From a virus, in the IMG/VR virus record IMGVR_UViG_3300020450_000037, positions 1 to 45,794 of that record: a stretch of 45,794 nucleotides of DNA; one strand, 5' to 3'. Below the pieces are notes generated by a model. It made no database searches. It had not been told where the DNA came from and worked only from the letters and a program-made list of their open reading frames with translations. Shown piece after piece: positions 44,782 to 45,794 of the stretch (position 1 is its first letter; each line of letters starts with the position of its first letter). Position numbers and translations under genes: made by a program.

Positions 44782-45343
44782 TTTATTTGCAGATCCTTTA
44801 TGGAAATATAAATTACCTAACACAATAGATACGAGTTGGGTAGTAGACAATGCCTACAACTTAAAAAAGAAAGATACAAATGTATTTGGTGGTTGGCAAA
44901 GTTTTGATGAACAAGAGCAATTTCAATTTGCTTTACCTATACCCCAAGGTATAGTATTACAAGAATATTTAGACGAAAGAATGAATTCGATCGCAAAAGG
45001 ACTAGGCCTTCCGGCAGTTTCACTTTTAAACTATTGGTATAATATAAACCCTCCAGGTGCAGTAAATGAAACACATCATCACCAAGATGCATTACTAGTA
45101 GGCAACTTGTATTTAAAAGTTCCAAAAGATAGTGGTAACATAAGATTTTATAGAGGAGGTGATGCTAGTTATTACGTTCCAAAAGATTCTGAATATAATG
45201 ATGTAATTGGCACACAAACAGAGTTGACACCTGAGGAAAAAGATGTTATTATCTTTATGGGATGGCAAAAACATAGTGTCCTACAGAATAAGAGCACAGA
45301 AGATAGGGTTAGCCTATCATTTAATTATGGAGCAATAAGGTGA
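44765..45343 (+). CDS. 2OG-Fe(II) oxygenase, TIGR02466-like, 192 aa
   Basis: Tandem paralogue of the gene at 44167: FGGWQS, YWYNINPPGAVNETHHHQDA (H104, H106), NLYLKVPKDSGNIRFYR, FMGWQKHSV (H170), R181 in DRVSLSFNYG. The stop overlaps the guaC start (GTGA). Confidence 0.8.
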   Translation: MDNRTNLFADPLWKYKLPNTIDTSWVVDNAYNLKKKDTNVFGGWQSFDEQEQFQFALPIPQGIVLQEYLDERMNSIAKGLGLPAVSLLNYWYNINPPGAVNETHHHQDALLVGNLYLKVPKDSGNIRFYRGGDASYYVPKDSEYNDVIGTQTELTPEEKDVIIFMGWQKHSVLQNKSTEDRVSLSFNYGAIR

Positions 45344-45794
45344 GAATTGAACAAGATATTAAATTAGATTATCAAGACGTATTATTCAAACCCAAAAGAT
45401 CTACACTAACATCTAGAAAAGATGTGGATTTGAAAAGGACTTTTAAATTTTACAATAGTGGGAAACAATGGGAAGGTGTTCCTATAATGGCATCTAATAT
45501 GGATGGCGTTGGAACGTTTGCAATGGCAAAAGTTTTGCAAGAACATAAAATGATCACTGTATTGCGAAAACATTACACACTTGACGATTGGAAAGAAGCA
45601 ATTGGCGATGGTGTCAAAATGAAATATCTTTCTGTTTGTACAGGTACAGGTGTAATATGGGATCCTGATGCTCCAGACTTTGCAGTAATGAAACAAGTAT
45701 TAGAAAAGTATCCAGATGTACCATTCATTTGTGTTGATGTTGCAAACGGGTATCACGAGAATTATGCTGACTTTATAGGACGTTTACGTGATCA
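45340..45794 (+). CDS. guaC: GMP reductase, N-terminal part (cut by window edge)
   Basis: GTG start in a GTGA overlap, behind GGAG. Visible residues (about 151): RIEQDIKLDYQDVLFKPKRS, FYNSGKQWEGVPIMASNMDGVGTF, VLRKHYTLDDWKEA and FICVDVANGY match the start of the IMPDH/GMP reductase family, specifically GuaC (KHY and the lack of CBS domains so far). It converts GMP to IMP with NADPH, in line with the phage's nucleotide metabolism genes. Confidence 0.85.
   Translation, partial: MRIEQDIKLDYQDVLFKPKRSTLTSRKDVDLKRTFKFYNSGKQWEGVPIMASNMDGVGTFAMAKVLQEHKMITVLRKHYTLDDWKEAIGDGVKMKYLSVCTGTGVIWDPDAPDFAVMKQVLEKYPDVPFICVDVANGYHENYADFIGRLRD

Noticed and set aside
1-45794. CRISPR arrays, insertion sequences, integrase and attachment sites
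   Set aside because: No regularly spaced repeats, transposase-like frames, terminal inverted repeats or integrase-like proteins were seen; the tRNA has no duplicated 3' end nearby, so a prophage boundary is not supported.

Overview
The window reads as a piece of a T4-like marine myovirus genome with low GC. The evidence is tightly packed, often overlapping genes, T4-type late promoter motifs (TATAAATA), a class Ia ribonucleotide reductase/glutaredoxin block, a pectate-lyase-fold tail fibre, a PD-(D/E)XK exonuclease, many small hypothetical proteins of the kind seen in T4-like cyanophages and pelagiphages, and no ribosomal or housekeeping operons. The host is most likely a marine alphaproteobacterium (SAR11-like or similar). 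The tmRNA is circularly permuted and encodes an ANDN...ALAA tag, the heme gene is a 5-aminolevulinate synthase (the alphaproteobacterial C4 route), and the PqqA-like peptide lines up best with alphaproteobacterial PqqA. Host assignment is inference; no host sequence is in the window.

Layout. 1-6.6 kb: minus-strand block of about 24 small genes, probably early host-takeover genes. It is driven by strong sigma70 promoters (TTGAC, 17 bp, TATAAT-like), three of which share an identical 20-bp leader, and includes a RelA/SpoT-type HD hydrolase. 6.6-10.5 kb: plus-strand genes for YqgE/AlgH, 5-aminolevulinate synthase, a DUF454 membrane protein and a 2OG-Fe(II) oxygenase. 10.5-13.7 kb: minus-strand run of three more 2OG oxygenases and small proteins. 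14-18.5 kb: plus-strand metabolic island with a PiT-type phosphate permease behind a structured leader, a short UDP-glucose dehydrogenase-like enzyme, an AlkB-type membrane monooxygenase and a tiny gene encoding a PqqA-like peptide. 19.3-27.4 kb: probable virion/internal-head gene block (nucleotidyltransferase, ligase-like enzyme, two very basic tandem paralogues, Ala/Gly-rich protein); most of these proteins begin with a short peptide resembling the T4 capsid-targeting sequence and ending in an [L/I]xE cleavage-like motif. 27.4-35.7 kb: 2OG oxygenase, exonuclease, tail fibre, nrdA, nrdB, glutaredoxin, HAD phosphatase and an Hc1-like peptide. 35.8-38.1 kb: cold-shock protein, then minus-strand IscU and membrane/coiled-coil proteins. 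38.1-38.8 kb: permuted tmRNA, tRNA-Trp and two mini-proteins. 38.8-45.8 kb: another 2OG oxygenase, a Bax-like muramidase, three lipoproteins, a large membrane coiled-coil protein, two more 2OG-like proteins and the start of GMP reductase (guaC).

Most notable points: (1) a phage-borne pqqA-like gene directly after an alkB-like gene; (2) a phage-borne circularly permuted tmRNA; (3) two genes that both end at an identical A9-G slippery run (A AAA AAG) whose -1 frame stays open, for 98 and 53 further codons, suggesting programmed frameshifting or a repeated homopolymer miscall; (4) a set of candidate capsid-targeted internal proteins; (5) eight 2OG-oxygenase-like proteins in 45 kb; (6) a conserved membrane gene whose only sensible start is AUA behind a strong Shine-Dalgarno.
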